A DNA stretch of 64,000 nt from Siniperca chuatsi (taxonomy: Eukaryota; Chordata; Actinopteri; Centrarchiformes; Sinipercidae): contig NC_058063.1 in the NCBI RefSeq assembly GCF_020085105.1, forward strand, positions 14,804,762 through 14,868,761. Direction: 5' to 3'. This document shows, in pieces, positions 1-38,397 of the stretch; within the stretch, counting starts at the first letter, position 1, and each line of letters opens with the position of its first letter. The position numbers were made by a program, and so were the translations under genes. The notes under the pieces are model-generated. The model was not told the DNA's origin, did not search any database, and saw nothing but the letters and a program-made list of their open reading frames with translations.

Positions 1-44
1 CATGCATGGGAATGAATTACAATATAATATATTTGAATATTTCC

Positions 45-165
45 CTGATGGTCTGAATAAGTTGCTAAATTTGTCGCTAGTCACTTTTTAGAAATAAAGT
101 CACTAAGAGGGTCTGAAATGTCGCTAAATTTAGTAACAGTCGCCAAGTTGGCAACACTGCATGAG
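45..165. repeat. Fragment of a dispersed fish repeat (possible hAT-type MITE end)
   Basis: Contains the phrases GTCGCTAAATTTAG and CCAAGTTGGCAACACTG, which I recall from a common teleost DNA-transposon-like repeat. Only one end is evident. It lies in the intron that follows chd3 exon 35. Confidence 0.3.
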
Positions 166-627
166 AGTGCTATCAATCTGCTTGTCTAACCTTCAGAAAG
201 AAAGCAAATAAGTTTATTTCCCAAAATGTTGAACCATTCCTTTAAACTGAACATTGATTTTTGTGGGTGATGTATTTCATTTTTCATCATCTTAAAATAC
301 AAAGTTGCTGTTATTTTAGCACAAAATAGGTTTCATGCAGCTTCTGAAACAAAGCATTTTCCCCCTTTTATTTCTGTCTAACTAGCCTTCAGCATTAGCT
401 TGCAGAATAATGAAAACTGAGTTTTATGCAAATGCTGCATGGCCTTAATTACAATAATACAGGGAACAACATGAACTAAATGAGCCACTACATCAGCTTT
501 CAGCAGACACAGTTTGCTGTTTACTGAGCTCTGGTTGGCATGTTGACTTTTTACGCCGGGCTTCTGCCAGCTGATAGAAAAATAAACACAGTGGGGTCAT
601 TGCCTGGGCAACTGCCATCAAGGATAC

Positions 628-26341
<25,714 letters not shown>

Positions 26342-26941
26342 TATATTCCTGTCATTGGATCCGTCCTTGTATTCAAAAAAGCGTACTCTTGCCCGAATGT
26401 ATATTTATTTAATATTCAAATCGGCACAGAAAAAAGTGGGGGGCGTTTTGAAATATTTTACACTAGGCAGAGCAACAAAGATGGCCGCCCTCTTATATTT
26501 ATTTTTTAACAACCCCCCCAATAAGAAAAAATCCCCTTACATAAAAAATGGCTGACTATATTATTTCAGAACGCACCCCCCTCCTCCTTTCTCTTTCTCT
26601 CCCCGGCTCTCTTTCTCCCTCTGCGCGCCCCCTCCCTCCTTAAAAACGTACACATTGTTACAAGAAAAAGGGGTGTGTGACTGCATGTAAGTTACATTGT
26701 TACTTGTTTGTTTCTTTTCTGTGTGCCCCCACTCTCTCTCTCTCTCTCTCTCTCCCCCCAAGTCCGGATCAGTCACGAATCCGACAGACTCGCCTGGTGT
26801 CACTGTCATTTGCAAGATCACACGCAACAACTCTCGCTTTCTGCATTGCAGAGCCCGACACAAATCTATCAAATATGGCCACCTTATATTCTCCGGCGCC
26901 CCCACCGTTGTATAAAAAAGTATTTTGGAACAGCAGCAGGG

Positions 26942-26982
<41 letters not shown>

Positions 26983-27050
26983 TGCTGGGGAGGGATTGAG
27001 AGAGGGGGGTTGGGAAAATCTGCCGCAGCCATGCCCAGACTTACATCAGA
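26342..27050 (-). promoter_or_regulatory. Probable chd3 5' UTR/promoter region
   Basis: Sequence immediately upstream of the chd3 start codon on the minus strand. Two plus-strand motifs resemble YY1 sites: AAGATGGCCGCC at 26478-26489 and AAATATGGCCACC from 26871. A CT-rich run lies at 26730-26756 and a (GT)n run at 26943-26980. No convincing TATA box was placed. The transcription start is inferred from position only. Confidence 0.35.
26943..26980. repeat. (GT)n microsatellite
   Basis: Upstream of chd3. A separate CT-rich run lies at 26730-26756. Confidence 0.95.
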
Positions 27051-27897
27051 TTGTATTGCTTAAAAATTAACTACTTGTGGTGGGGATGAAAACAATTCAG
27101 AACATGCTAACTATATTTCCCCCTTCATAAACCACCATATTAAACAGCTCAAAGTGCATAATCCATCTCTAATACAGAGGTATAAGGCAAACACAAGAGA
27201 TTTTGTGAACACTTACTGTAAAATAAGAAGCAGCAGGCTGTGTCAGCTGGATGGCAGTAAGGCCATGGGAATCCCTACATCCCATCCAGCCCTCAGTGGC
27301 TGCTCAGGGCACTTTTGTTTTGACAAAAGGAATTTTGATTTGCCTTTCACATTCAAACCTCTCAACAAAATAGGGGTCAGACGGGAGAAACTGTGACACC
27401 GCTAGAGATAAAATATGAAAAATGATCCGCACTGGATTGAAACATCTGCATCCTGATGAGCTTCTAACATTTTACGCAAAAAGAAAGCCATGTTAAAAAT
27501 GAATGGAGTTTAACGATTCATAAGGCTTTGATTTCGTTGAATTCAACTCATTTTATTGCATTTATTCACTTAAAAAATAAAAAAGCAGCAAAATGAGTCA
27601 GTGACAACAATGCAATAATCATATTTCTCATAATGACTGAATGTATTTCCTCGATGCAGCAAAGGTTCATTTATTAGTAGCAAGAGGCCTTTAATCCCAT
27701 GAATTCCCCTAAAGCATCTTTGGTCACAGGTGACAATAAGCACAGTTCATAAATATTGAATTCACTTGAGCTGAAAGTTCATTCTGGACCTTGAAAATAG
27801 TAGGAAAATAAATCTTAACAAAAGGTCCACTTACTAGGTGTTTCTGGAGCTTTAAATTACATCTAACAGCTTCAGAGCAAACCAGAAGACTGTGAGT

Positions 27898-28345
27898 AGT
27901 GATGAGAAGATCAGTTCTTTTAAGTAACTCTGTTTGTTTTGTTCACCCGCCACTAGCGAACCAACTCATGAACGACTCTTTTGGTTCTGTTTTTTTTTTT
28001 TTAATAAGGAAAAGGCTCTAACTATCTTCCCAGCTCAGCGTGGGTTTGTACTTGTGAACAACTCGTTCTTCGGCTCAGTGGGTGTGTGCTTCGTGCTACT
28101 GGGTTAGCTCGGTGAACGAGTCTGTCGCTGAGCAGCGGCTCTCACTTGTTCTTCGGTGTGCAGAACGAACAAGTTAACTTCCGAAGTCAACCTGGTTCTT
28201 ATGCACAACTGCGCAAGCACCATTTAGAAGCAGGATTTTGGATTCACTTTGTTTGCGAATCGAGTTAACTCGTTCCTCTTTAAGAGTTGTTCAAAAACAA
28301 TGAGTTGTTCAAAAAGAACGGTTCGTACACAAATCTAACATCAAT
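27898..28345. mobile_element. hAT-like MITE with degraded terminal inverted repeats
   Basis: The left end (AGTGATGAGAAGATCAGTTC) mirrors the right end, which reads TGATGTTAGATTTGTG then ACGAACCGTTC on the minus strand. The interior is full of GAACGA and TCGTTC motifs. This matches a common fish family that begins AGTGATGGGAAG. No coding capacity. Confidence 0.5.
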
Positions 28346-31148
28346 AACTGTGAGATGTGTTGAAACCTCAGGAAAAAGCTAGTAAGTGGACTGTGTTTGG
28401 AGTTTTTTGGTAAAATTTTATTTACTGATGACTTTCATGTCAGCACAAGGTTAATAGGTCTTTTTCACAGAAGACAATTTAACATGTCACAGTAGGAAAA
28501 GCACAAGTGTAAATAATAACATTAATTAATTATGGGTAAACTTCATCAAGCTGCTTCAGTTTCAGGATCCTGGTTTTGTGCATGCTGGCTCACTGTCGTG
28601 GCTTACTGGGACACTTGAATAGAACAGAGCCAGTGGCAGTGTTATTAGTAACACCTATGCTTTCCTTACTATATGTCAAAATGTCTGCTGTGAAAAAGGT
28701 GTGTTTTTGAGGATGCTCAGCATGTTGCTCTTAACTGTTGTGTTTACAGGTGAAGCTGAGTTGTAAGATACAGCAGGAGGGACTCATTCAGTGTGTCCTC
28801 CAAAAAGTTAATTATCAAAATGTTTGATTAAAATTCAAGTATCTCAACTACTGTCAAAACCGAAGTGCCTCATTCAAAAATGTGGCTGTTAAAATGTTTT
28901 GGATTTACTCATAATTCATTTCTTATATTTCTTATATTCATTCCCTAAGAATTTTTTTTTTAAAGTTTAGAATCCACTGCAACTACAATTAAAGTATGTT
29001 TTACTTTAATATGTACACACAAGGCCTAAACTGCTTTTTACGGCATAATCATGTCATGCCAGTCACTGCATCAATCAATGAAACAATCAGTTAATTGGAC
29101 ACAGCTGGTCATAGAGCTACAAGCCTGAAGTTATTGCAAAAATGTAAGTATTGTAACAAGTTCTGTGTCTTAATTTTTAAGATATTTATGCAATGCAAAT
29201 ACTACTGCAAGCTGGTACTATACTTTGGTATTTACTAAGAATAAGCCAAAACCTTATTGTATCCTTAAACAAAATAATTTAACCCACAAAATCTAAAATT
29301 AACTAAAGCGCGTTCCCAACAAATTTGGAGTTATGTAACAAATATGCAAATTTGTGATTATGTTATGAGTGAGAGTGCCATGTCATGTGATATTGTTTGA
29401 ACCAAGTTTTCAAGATATTTCGACAAGAAAAAAGAGAGCAGCGACAAGCATGTGACAGAAGGTGACAGCCCAGCCTGCCTCACTGCCAACACTGTGCGAA
29501 GCATCGTTTGTTGTTTATCCTCTCTGCATTCTGCCTGCGTGTGTTACTCTGTCAGCTGCGGCTTTTACACCAATAACTGGCTATCGTGTAAACAAGCATT
29601 TCAATTACGCCTCGTCTGCCTCTCTCTGCTGCAACAGGTGCCTGAACCACTCCAGCTCAGCTTCCCCCGCGCCCACAAATGAGAAGAGAGGAATTTGTTA
29701 GTGCCTGATTCAACGACCACATCTGCCAAGAGAGACACGGTGCAATGCAAGACACACAGGGGGAGGAGATGTGTGTGCATCTGTGTAGGGAAAATGCGTC
29801 TGAGTGTGTGACTGGAGCCCCCCCTCCCAAGCCTCTGGCCATTGAGGTGCCTGCTGTTAACAGATTGGGTGGCTAGCGAGACGGTTGCAGCATGTGTGTG
29901 TGTTTCTATATGCATCTGTGTGTGTAGTCTATATATCCTCACCCACAACATCCATGTGTGTGTGTCATGACTGTGCATGTGTCTCATTATGCATCTGCAA
30001 ACAAAACAAAAAAGAGGGTGAAACTAGCCAGGGCTCTCTCATATGCCACAGGCCCTGACACACTGCACTACTGTGCTGTGACTATCCCCCGTGTCCGTTT
30101 GGCAGGGAGACATGATGAGGATGAGAGGGAAACGCGCCTCCCCTGGGTGCTGCGCTTTAGCTAACCCAGATTTTATGCAGTGTGACACCGGCTCCTGTGC
30201 TCCATTCAAAGCAGAGCTGTCTGAACCGAGGCAACCCGAACAGAAGATAATGCCTAAATAACATTCATGCAGCGGAGAAAAAGTAAGCTTTACACATCCC
30301 AATAAAGTGTTGTGAGTGAAAGTGTGACATATTCTTTTTGTGTTTAGTCTTGCATGAGCCAGTTAATACATTCAAATTATGGGTCTTTTGCCCTTTGAGA
30401 CCTGAAGCTTCTGAAGGAGTTTCATGAGTGTTTTAGAATCCAGAATTATTGTCTACAAAGTCCATCCATACACAGAACAGAATTTAAAGGGCAAAGAGGT
30501 GATCATGTTCAGTCAAAGTCAAACAGTGGCCATCTGCAGCCATCTACCAGAGCCCTGTCTATTCTCAGCTTTAGTTAGTTTTTGGTGCAAAGATTTGTTT
30601 TAGGTAATCTGTTCACACATGGGCATCTCTAAATACAGATGTAAATTCCCCTAAAACACCCCAAAAATGCACAATCAGGTGTCCACATACATTATGTGGA
30701 GTTAAAAGAGATGAATTTGTGGGACACTTTTGGTGAGGAACTTCAAACGTGTAGCACACTTTGCAAAAGTTTACAAAATGTTTAAAAATAATTTATTGAA
30801 AAAATATTACATTGTATGATCCAATACCATTTTGACATTAGTATGGTGAGGATATTACAACTTTTTGTGAACTGTTTCTTTTGATACCAAGTGGGTAATA
30901 TACGGTAAGAACGGTAGTGGTAATAAGCTGTTTATTTGGTCTATAGAAATTCTTTTATGTTGTGTTGTTTTGTTTAATTGTATAATTATTTAGGACCATA
31001 ATACATTTCAAATTCAATATGTCAAATCAACCTGGACAAGGATTCACACCTGAGGTGAGATATCAAACAGCCACCTGATTTGCCTAAAGACTACTGAAAA
31101 ACATTTTACTCACACATTAAAAGCTAAAATAGTGAGAGTGCTTTAATG

Positions 31149-31464
31149 CAGTGGTTCTCAACCTGAGAGTCGGGACCCCCAAGTAACTCTAACCCCCTCA
31201 CTAAGATAAATCTGAGGGGTCCTGAGATGATTAACAGGATAGGAAAACAGAAACACAATATTCTGTTAATTTTTAGATTTTTCCTCAATTTTTTTCACCC
31301 TGTAAATTACTGAATAATTTTACCTATTGAGGCCTAATCATATAAAACTGGTTAAACTTTGGTTAAACTGGTCACTAAAAACAGACATATACCTGTGACG
31401 AGGTCACAAGTAGACATTGCTTCGTGTTAAGGGATAACATGCCAAAAAAGATTTTAAACCACTG
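31149..31464. mobile_element. hAT-like MITE with inverted ends and probable 8-bp target duplication
   Basis: Begins CAGTGGTTCTCAACC and ends with the degraded complement TTTTAAACCACTG. The flanking octamers CTTTAATG (31141-31148) and CCCTAATG (31465-31472) agree at six of eight positions, as expected for an old hAT target-site duplication. No coding capacity. Confidence 0.65.
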
Positions 31465-31946
31465 CCCTAATGATAAACAAAAAGGCAATGTTTGCATGAT
31501 ATACATGCTATATGCTACTCACCTCCAGCTGTAACATTGTGATGTCAAGGTGTTAATTCATATCTAGGAGTCCCACCTCTTAACATTAATCCCTCCTAAG
31601 AGCCTGAGGAAACAAGATGTTAAAAACACATGGGTGAATCTGGAGTATAGCTAAAAACATATTCATTGATTGATTCTTTTGACCAATCAATACTCACATT
31701 TTTGGTTAAAAGATCATGGCATTCAATGTTAATACAAAACTACGCAGTTTTAAAGAGCGCTTGCCACTTAAGTTCTACAACATATTATGCTAATTTACAT
31801 GTACCACGGTAACACCATTTGTGAGGTGAGTGAGAATCTGGCGAGTGAGATTCTGCAATTCGGCTATACAGGTTCTCGGCCTCACAGCTTCAAAAAACCC
31901 ACACCTACTTACCATGAATGAAAGACTGACCTGACAGTCATTCACA

Positions 31947-31993
31947 CCATGATTATAGTTTCTTACATATTGCGCAGGTCCGACTTGTAGAAG
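31947..31993 (+). repeat. Diverged copy of the array spacer outside the array
   Basis: Reads CCATGATTATAGTTTC then TCCGACTTGTAGAAG. The spacer in every array unit has CCATGATTAAAGTTTC then CCCGACTTCTAGAAG at the same distance. Roughly three quarters of about 46 positions agree by eye. It looks like an ancestral or early-diverged piece of the repeated segment. Confidence 0.55.
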
Positions 31994-32245
31994 AGGGCGA
32001 GGTATGAAGATTGGGAGCACGCCCACTCGAGGCCAAGACCTACGCCTTTGAGTGGTTGGATGACTAGAAAGGCGCTATGTAAGTACATTCCACCAATTTA
32101 CCATTTAAGCCCCACCCACCTGTATTTGCTATTTCTGCGGTTTCACCCATTCCTCTAATTGTATTTTTAAACCAAAACTGGCTTATTCTTAATGTATTGG
32201 CGCTATAATGCTGCTAACATGGCTTCCTGAACCTTTTACACATGA

Positions 32246-32258
32246 AAAAAAAAAAACA
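32246..32258 (-). terminator. Pol III T-run terminator of the minus-strand tRNA-Asn
   Basis: Twelve consecutive As on the plus strand, read as Ts downstream of the tRNA, three bases after the mature 3' end. Confidence 0.9.
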
Positions 32259-32275
32259 CGTCCCTGGGTGGGCTC

Positions 32276-32326
<51 letters not shown>

Positions 32327-32332
32327 AGAGAC
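32259..32332 (-). tRNA. tRNA-Asn(GTT), minus-strand copy with strong terminator
   Basis: A perfect 74-nt cytosolic tRNA-Asn. On the minus strand it begins GTCTCTGTGGCGCAATCGG (A box), has anticodon loop CTGTTAA with anticodon GTT, and ends with B box GGTTCGAGCCC and AGGGACG. It decodes AAC/AAU in the cytosol. A run of twelve Ts follows three bases past the 3' end on the minus strand, an ideal RNA polymerase III terminator that no plus-strand copy has. It points away from the array and shares its 5' flank with array units. Confidence 0.97.
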
Positions 32333-32370
32333 AGATGCGATGTGTATGGGTGTGGCCTCAATCTTCAAGC

Positions 32371-33361
32371 CCCACCCACCGGTATTTGCTATTTACGTAA
32401 CTAACGTTTTTGTTAGTAATGTAACTACCGTTAGCTAGGTTGTTGGTTAGCACACTGTCGCCACAGTTGCTGCTGCAAAGCAGTTTGCACTTTGTGTGTT
32501 TCCCATTTACAGAGCCAGGGCTGTGTACAAACTGTGGATTTTTTTTCAGCGCACACACTGTGTACTGCTCTTTTTTCCGTGCAATATTTAGTTTTCTCAT
32601 CTTAGTTTTTTCCTATTTATTGACATTGATATTATATACCTCCACTAGTGCTGTGCAATATCTTAATAATATCAACAAGCTACACTTAACTTGACAGTAC
32701 ATGCACCACTGCTTATCACTTATTACTGATTTTATTACATTGTATTATCATCATCAACCGGTAAACCCACCTGTATGCCCACCTGTTACTTAATTTATTT
32801 TCTGTTTTTATAGTGTATTATATTTTTTTTTGAGTACTTTCTCCTGTGTGCACTGGCGTAAAGGCAAGCTACTGTAACAATGAGTTTCCTTTCGAGGATC
32901 AATAAAGTATTTCTGATTCTGATGATCAGGGATCAGGGATAACGTAAAATAATAAACTAGTTTCCATGATCAGGGATCAGGGATAAGGGTCAGAGAAACC
33001 CAGCATTTAATGTGTCACTTTGGCAGAATGGATAGGACACATCATTAGCAGCAGCATGTTCTTGCATCCAAAATAGTTGGACTTAAAGGTGGGGTGTACC
33101 ATTCTAATCCAATACACGTATTTTTGTCAAATTAAGCGAATATCTGCTCACGGTCCGCTAGCTGTCAGTTCAGTGTGTGCGCTGAAAAAAAATCCACAGT
33201 TTGTACACAGCCCTGGCTCTGTAAATGGGAAACACACAAAGTGCAAACTGCTTTGCAGCAGCAACTGTGGCGACAGTGTGCTAACCAACAACCTAGCTAA
33301 CGGTAGTTACATTACTAACAAAAACGTTAGTTACGTAAATAGCAAATACCGGTGGGTGGGG
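32371..33361. repeat. Inverted repeat at the left edge of the tRNA array
   Basis: The arm at 32371-32559 is the reverse complement, almost base for base, of the arm at 33171-33361 (from GTGTGCGCTGAAAAAAAATC to GGTGGGTGGG). The arms are about 190 bp with about 610 bp between them. The arm sequence recurs in direct orientation in all later units. It marks a switch from the minus-strand gene to the plus-strand array. Confidence 0.93.
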
Positions 33362-33603
33362 TTGAGGCCACACCCACGGAGATCACATCAGTCTCTGGCG
33401 CAATCGGTTAGCGCGTTCGCTGTTACCACTGCATTGTAGTGTGAAATAATCCATTTAATAATTGTTTTCGCATATGAATGCTCAATTTAAAATGCCATGA
33501 TTAAAGTTTCTGCCATATTATCCAGCCCGACTTCTAGAAGCAAATTGCAAATACCGGTGGGTGGAGCTTGAAGTTTGAGGCCACACCCCCACAGATGCCA
33601 TCT

Positions 33604-33609
33604 GTCTCT

Positions 33610-33660
<51 letters not shown>

Positions 33661-33677
33661 GAGCCCACCCAGGGACG
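33604..33677 (+). tRNA. tRNA-Asn(GTT)
   Basis: Perfect 74-nt copy with intact A and B boxes and anticodon GTT. First plus-strand gene of the array. Class a 3' flank (GTTGGGATTCATTCAC), without a nearby T run. Confidence 0.96.
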
Positions 33678-34652
33678 TTGGGATTCATTCACAAGTAACC
33701 AGGAAATTCCACGTAAAATAACAAACTAATTTCCATGTGTAGTCTGTATGACCCTAGGGCGCTAAACTGTACATCGATCATTACATCTCTGCCATACTTG
33801 AATATTTGTGCAAAATTCTGTGTACTGCTCTTTTTTCCGTGCAATATTTAGTTTTCTCATCTTAGTTTTTTCCTATTTATTGACATTGATATTATATACC
33901 TCCACTAGTGCTGTGCAATATCTTAATAATATCAACAAGCTACACTTAACTTGACAGTACATGCACCACTGCTTATCACTTATTACTGATTTTATTACAT
34001 TGTATTATCATCATCAACCGTAAACCCACCTGTATGCCCACCTGTTACTTAATTTATTTTCTGTTTTTATAGTGTATTATATTTTTTCGAGTACTTTCTC
34101 CTGTGTGCACTGACGTAAAGGCAAGCTACTGTAACAATGAGTTTCCTTTCGAGGATCAATAAAGTATTTCTGATTCTGATGATCAGGGATCAGGGATAAC
34201 GTAAAATAATAAACTAGTTTCCATGATCAGGGATCAGGGATAAGGGTCAGAGAAACCCAGCATTTAATGTGTCACTTTGGCAGAATGGATAGGACACATC
34301 ATTAGCAGCAGCATGTTCTTGCATCCAAAATAGTTGGACTTAAAGGTGGGGTGTACCATTCTAATCCAATACACGTATTTTTGTCAAATTAAGCGAATAT
34401 CTGTTCACGGTCCGCTAGCTGTCAGTTCAGTGTGTGCGCTGAAAAAAAATCCACAGTTTGTACACAGCCCTGGCTCTGTAAATGGGAAACACACAAAGTG
34501 CAAACTGCTTTGCAGCAGCAACTGTGGCGACAGTGTGCTAACCAACAACCTAGCTAACGGTAGTTACATTACTAACAAAAACGTTAGTTACGTAAATAGC
34601 AAATACCGGTGGGTGGGGTTGAGGCCACACCCACGGAGATCACATCAGTCTC

Positions 34653-34683
<31 letters not shown>

Positions 34684-34868
34684 CCACTGCATTGTAGTGT
34701 GAAATAATCCATTTAATAATTGTTTTCGGCATATGAATGCTCAATTTAAAATGCCATGATTAAAGTTTCTGCCATATTATCCAGCCCGACTTCTAGAAGC
34801 AAATTGCAAATACCGGTGGGTGGAGCTTGAAGTTTGAGGCCACACCCCCACAGATGCCAACTGTCTCT

Positions 34869-34900
<32 letters not shown>

Positions 34901-35079
34901 CCACTGCATTGTAGTGTGAAATAATCCATTTAATAATTGTTTTCGGCATATGAATGCTCAATTTAAAATGCCATGATTAAAGTTTCTGCCATATTATCCA
35001 GCCCGACTTCTAGAAGCAAATTGCAAATACCGGTGGGTGGAGCTTGAAGTTTGAGGCCACACCCCCACAGATGCCACCT

Positions 35080-35085
35080 GTCTCT

Positions 35086-35136
<51 letters not shown>

Positions 35137-35153
35137 GAGCCCACCCAGGGACG
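35080..35153 (+). tRNA. tRNA-Asn(GTT), sole intact class c copy
   Basis: Perfect 74-nt copy. Its 3' flank (GTGGGGATTTGCGCAC) elsewhere follows only the 3' half copies, so this looks like the uninterrupted version of that lineage. Two 5' halves precede it at 34648 and 34863, spaced about 215 bp apart. Confidence 0.96.
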
Positions 35154-35633
35154 TGGGGATTTGCGCACAAGTAACCAGAAAACGGCACGTAAAATAATAA
35201 ACTAGTTTCCATGATCAGGAAAAAGGGTCAGAGAAACCCAGCATTTAATGTGTCACTTTGGCAGAATGGATAGGACACATCATTAGCAGCAATATGTTCT
35301 TGCATCCAAAATAATTGGACTTAAAGGTGGGGTGTACCATTCTAATCCAATACACGTATTTTTGTCAAATTAAGCGAATATCTGCTCACGGTCCGCTAGC
35401 TGTCAGTTCAGTGTGTGCGCTGAAAAAAAATCCACAGTTTGTACACAGCCCTGGCTCTGTAAATGGGAAACACACAAAGTGCAAACTGCTTTGCAGCAGC
35501 AACTGTGGCGACAGTGTGCTAACCAACAACCTAGCTAACGGTAGTTACATTACTAACAAAAACGTTAGTTACGTAAATAGCAAATACCGGTGGGTGGGGT
35601 TGAGGCCACACCCACGGAGATCACATCAGTCTC

Positions 35634-35664
<31 letters not shown>

Positions 35665-35841
35665 CCACTGCATTGTAGTGTGAAATAATCCATTTAATAA
35701 TTGTTTTCGCATATGAATGCTCAATTTAAAATGCCATGATTAAAGTTTCTGCCATATTATCCAGCCCGACTTCTAGAAGCAAATTGCAAATACCGGTGGG
35801 TGGAGCTTGAAGTTTGAGGCCACACCCCACAGATGCCACCT

Positions 35842-35847
35842 GTCTCT

Positions 35848-35898
<51 letters not shown>

Positions 35899-35915
35899 GA
35901 GCCCACCCAGGGACG
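35842..35915 (+). tRNA. tRNA-Asn(GTT)
   Basis: Perfect 74-nt copy, class a flank, followed by a LINE-like module. Confidence 0.96.
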
Positions 35916-36892
35916 TTGGGATTCATTCACAAGTAACCAGGAAATTCCACGTAAAATAACAAACTAATTTCCATGTGTAGTCTGTATGACCCTAGGGCGC
36001 TAAACTGTACATCGATCATTACATCTCTGCCATACTTGAATATTTGTGCAAAATGCTGTGTACTGCTCTTTTTTCCGTGCAATATTTAGTTTTCTCATCT
36101 TAGTTTTTTCCTATTTATTGACATTGATATTATATACCTCCACTAGTGCTGTGCAATATCTTAATAATATCAACAAGCTACACTTAACTTGACAGTACAT
36201 GCACCACTGCTTATCACTTATTACTGATTTTATTACATTGTATTATCATCATCAACCGGTAAACCCACCTGTATGCCCACCTGTTACTTAATTTATTTTC
36301 TGTTTTTATAGTGTATTATATTTTTTTCGAGTACTTTCTCCTGTGTGCACTGACGTAAAGGCAAGCTACTGTAACAATGAGTTTCCTTTCGAGGATCAAT
36401 AAAGTATTTCTGATTCTGATGATCAGGGATCAGGGATAACGTAAAATAATAAACTAGTTTCCATGATCAGGGATCAGGGATAAGGGTCAGAGAAACCCAG
36501 CATTTAATGTGTCACTTTGGCAGAATGGATAGGACACATCATTAGCAGCAGCATGTTCTTGCATCCAAAATAGTTGGACTTAAAGGTGGGGTGTACCATT
36601 CTAATCCAATACACGTATTTTTGTCAAATTAAGCGAATATCTGCTCACGGTCCGCTAGCTGTCAGTTCAGTGTGTGCGCTGAAAAAAAATCCACAGTTTG
36701 TACACAGCCCTGGCTCTGTAAATGGGAAACACACAAAGTGCAAACTGCTTTGCAGCAGCAACTGTGGCGACAGTGTGCTAACCAACAACCTAGCTAACGG
36801 TAGTTACATTACTAACAAAAACGTTAGTTACGTAAATAGCAAATACCGGTGGGTGGGGTTGAGGCCACACCCACGGAGATCACATCAGTCTC

Positions 36893-36923
<31 letters not shown>

Positions 36924-37101
36924 CCACTGCATTGTAGTGTGAAATAATCCATTTAATAATTGTTTTCGCATATGAATGCTCAATTTAAAATGCCATGATT
37001 AAAGTTTCTGCCATATTATCCAGCCCGACTTCTAGAAGCAAATTGCAAATACCGGTGGGTGGAGCTTGAAGTTTGAGGCCACACCGCCACAGATGCCACC
37101 T

Positions 37102-37173
37102 GTCTCTGTGGCGCAAGCGTTAGCGCGTTCGGCTGTTAACCAAAGGTTGGTGGTTCGAGCCCACCCAGGGACG
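37102..37173 (+). pseudogene. Damaged tRNA-Asn copy (72 nt)
   Basis: Two single-base deletions and one substitution. The D loop reads GCGCAAGCGTTAGCG and the anticodon stem reads TTAACCAAAGG. The A box and anticodon-stem pairing are impaired. Confidence 0.85.
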
Positions 37174-38149
37174 TTGGGATTCATTCACAAGTAACCAGGA
37201 AATTCCACGTAAAATAACAAACTAATTTCCATGTGTAGTCTGTATGACCCTAGGGCGCTAAACTGTACATCGATCATTACATCTCTGCCATACTTGAATA
37301 TTTGTGCAAAATTCTGTGTACTGCTCTTTTTCCCGTGCAATATTTAGTTTTCTCATCTTAGTTTTTTCCTATTTATTGACATTGATATTATATACCTCCA
37401 CTAGTGCTGTGCAATATCTTAATAATATCAACAAGCTACACTTAACTTGACAGTACATGCACCACTGCTTATCACTTATTACTGATTTTATTACATTGTA
37501 TTATCATCATCAACCGGTAAACCCACCTGTATGCCCACCTGTTACTTAATTTATTTTCTGTTTTTTTAGTGTATTATATTTTTTTCGAGTACTTTCTCCT
37601 GTGTGCACTGACGTAAAGGCAGGGACTGTAACAATGAGTTTCCTTTCGAGGATCAATAAAGTATTTCTGATTCTGATGATCAGGGATCAGGGATAACGTA
37701 AAATAATAAACTAGTTTCCATGATCAGGGATCAGGGATAAGGGTCAGAGAAACCCAGCATTTAATGTGTCACTTTGGCAGAATGGATAGGACACATCATT
37801 AGCAGCAGCATGTTCTTGCATCCAAAATAGTTGGACTTAAAGGTGGGGTGTACCATTCTAATCCAATACACGTATTTTTGTCAAATTAAGCGAATATCTG
37901 CTCACGGTCCGCTAGCTGTCAGTTCAGTGTGTGCGCTGAAAAAAAATCCACAGTTTGTACACAGCCCTGGCTCTGTAAATGGGAAACACACAAAGTGCAA
38001 ACTGCTTTGCAGCAGCAACTGTGGCGACAGTGTGCTAACCAACAACCTAGCTAACGGTAGTTACATTACTAACAAAAACGTTAGTTACGTAAATAGCAAA
38101 TACCGGTGGGTGGGGTTGAGGCCACACCCACGGAGATCACATCAGTCTC

Positions 38150-38180
<31 letters not shown>

Positions 38181-38365
38181 CCACTGCATTGTAGTGTGAA
38201 ATAATCCATTTAATAATTGTTTTCGGCATATGAATGCTCAATTTAAAATGCCATGATTAAAGTTTCTGCCATATTATCCAGCCCGACTTCTAGAAGCAAA
38301 TTGCAAATACCGGTGGGTGGAGCTTGAAGTTTGAGGCCACACCCCCACAGATGCCAACTGTCTCT

Positions 38366-38397
<32 letters not shown>

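Larger units (their letters stand above)
27051..31940. other. Intergenic DNA without a recognisable gene
   Basis: Open frames of 60-130 codons occur between 29450 and 30300 but have no recognisable domains and overlap in several frames. Two MITEs (27898-28345 and 31149-31464) are listed separately. Otherwise I see nothing in this 4.9 kb. Confidence 0.6.

Noticed and set aside
29452-30302. Overlapping open frames of 60-128 codons upstream of chd3
   Set aside because: Several frames are open at once, with no domain, no splice logic and simple-repeat content (TGTGTG).
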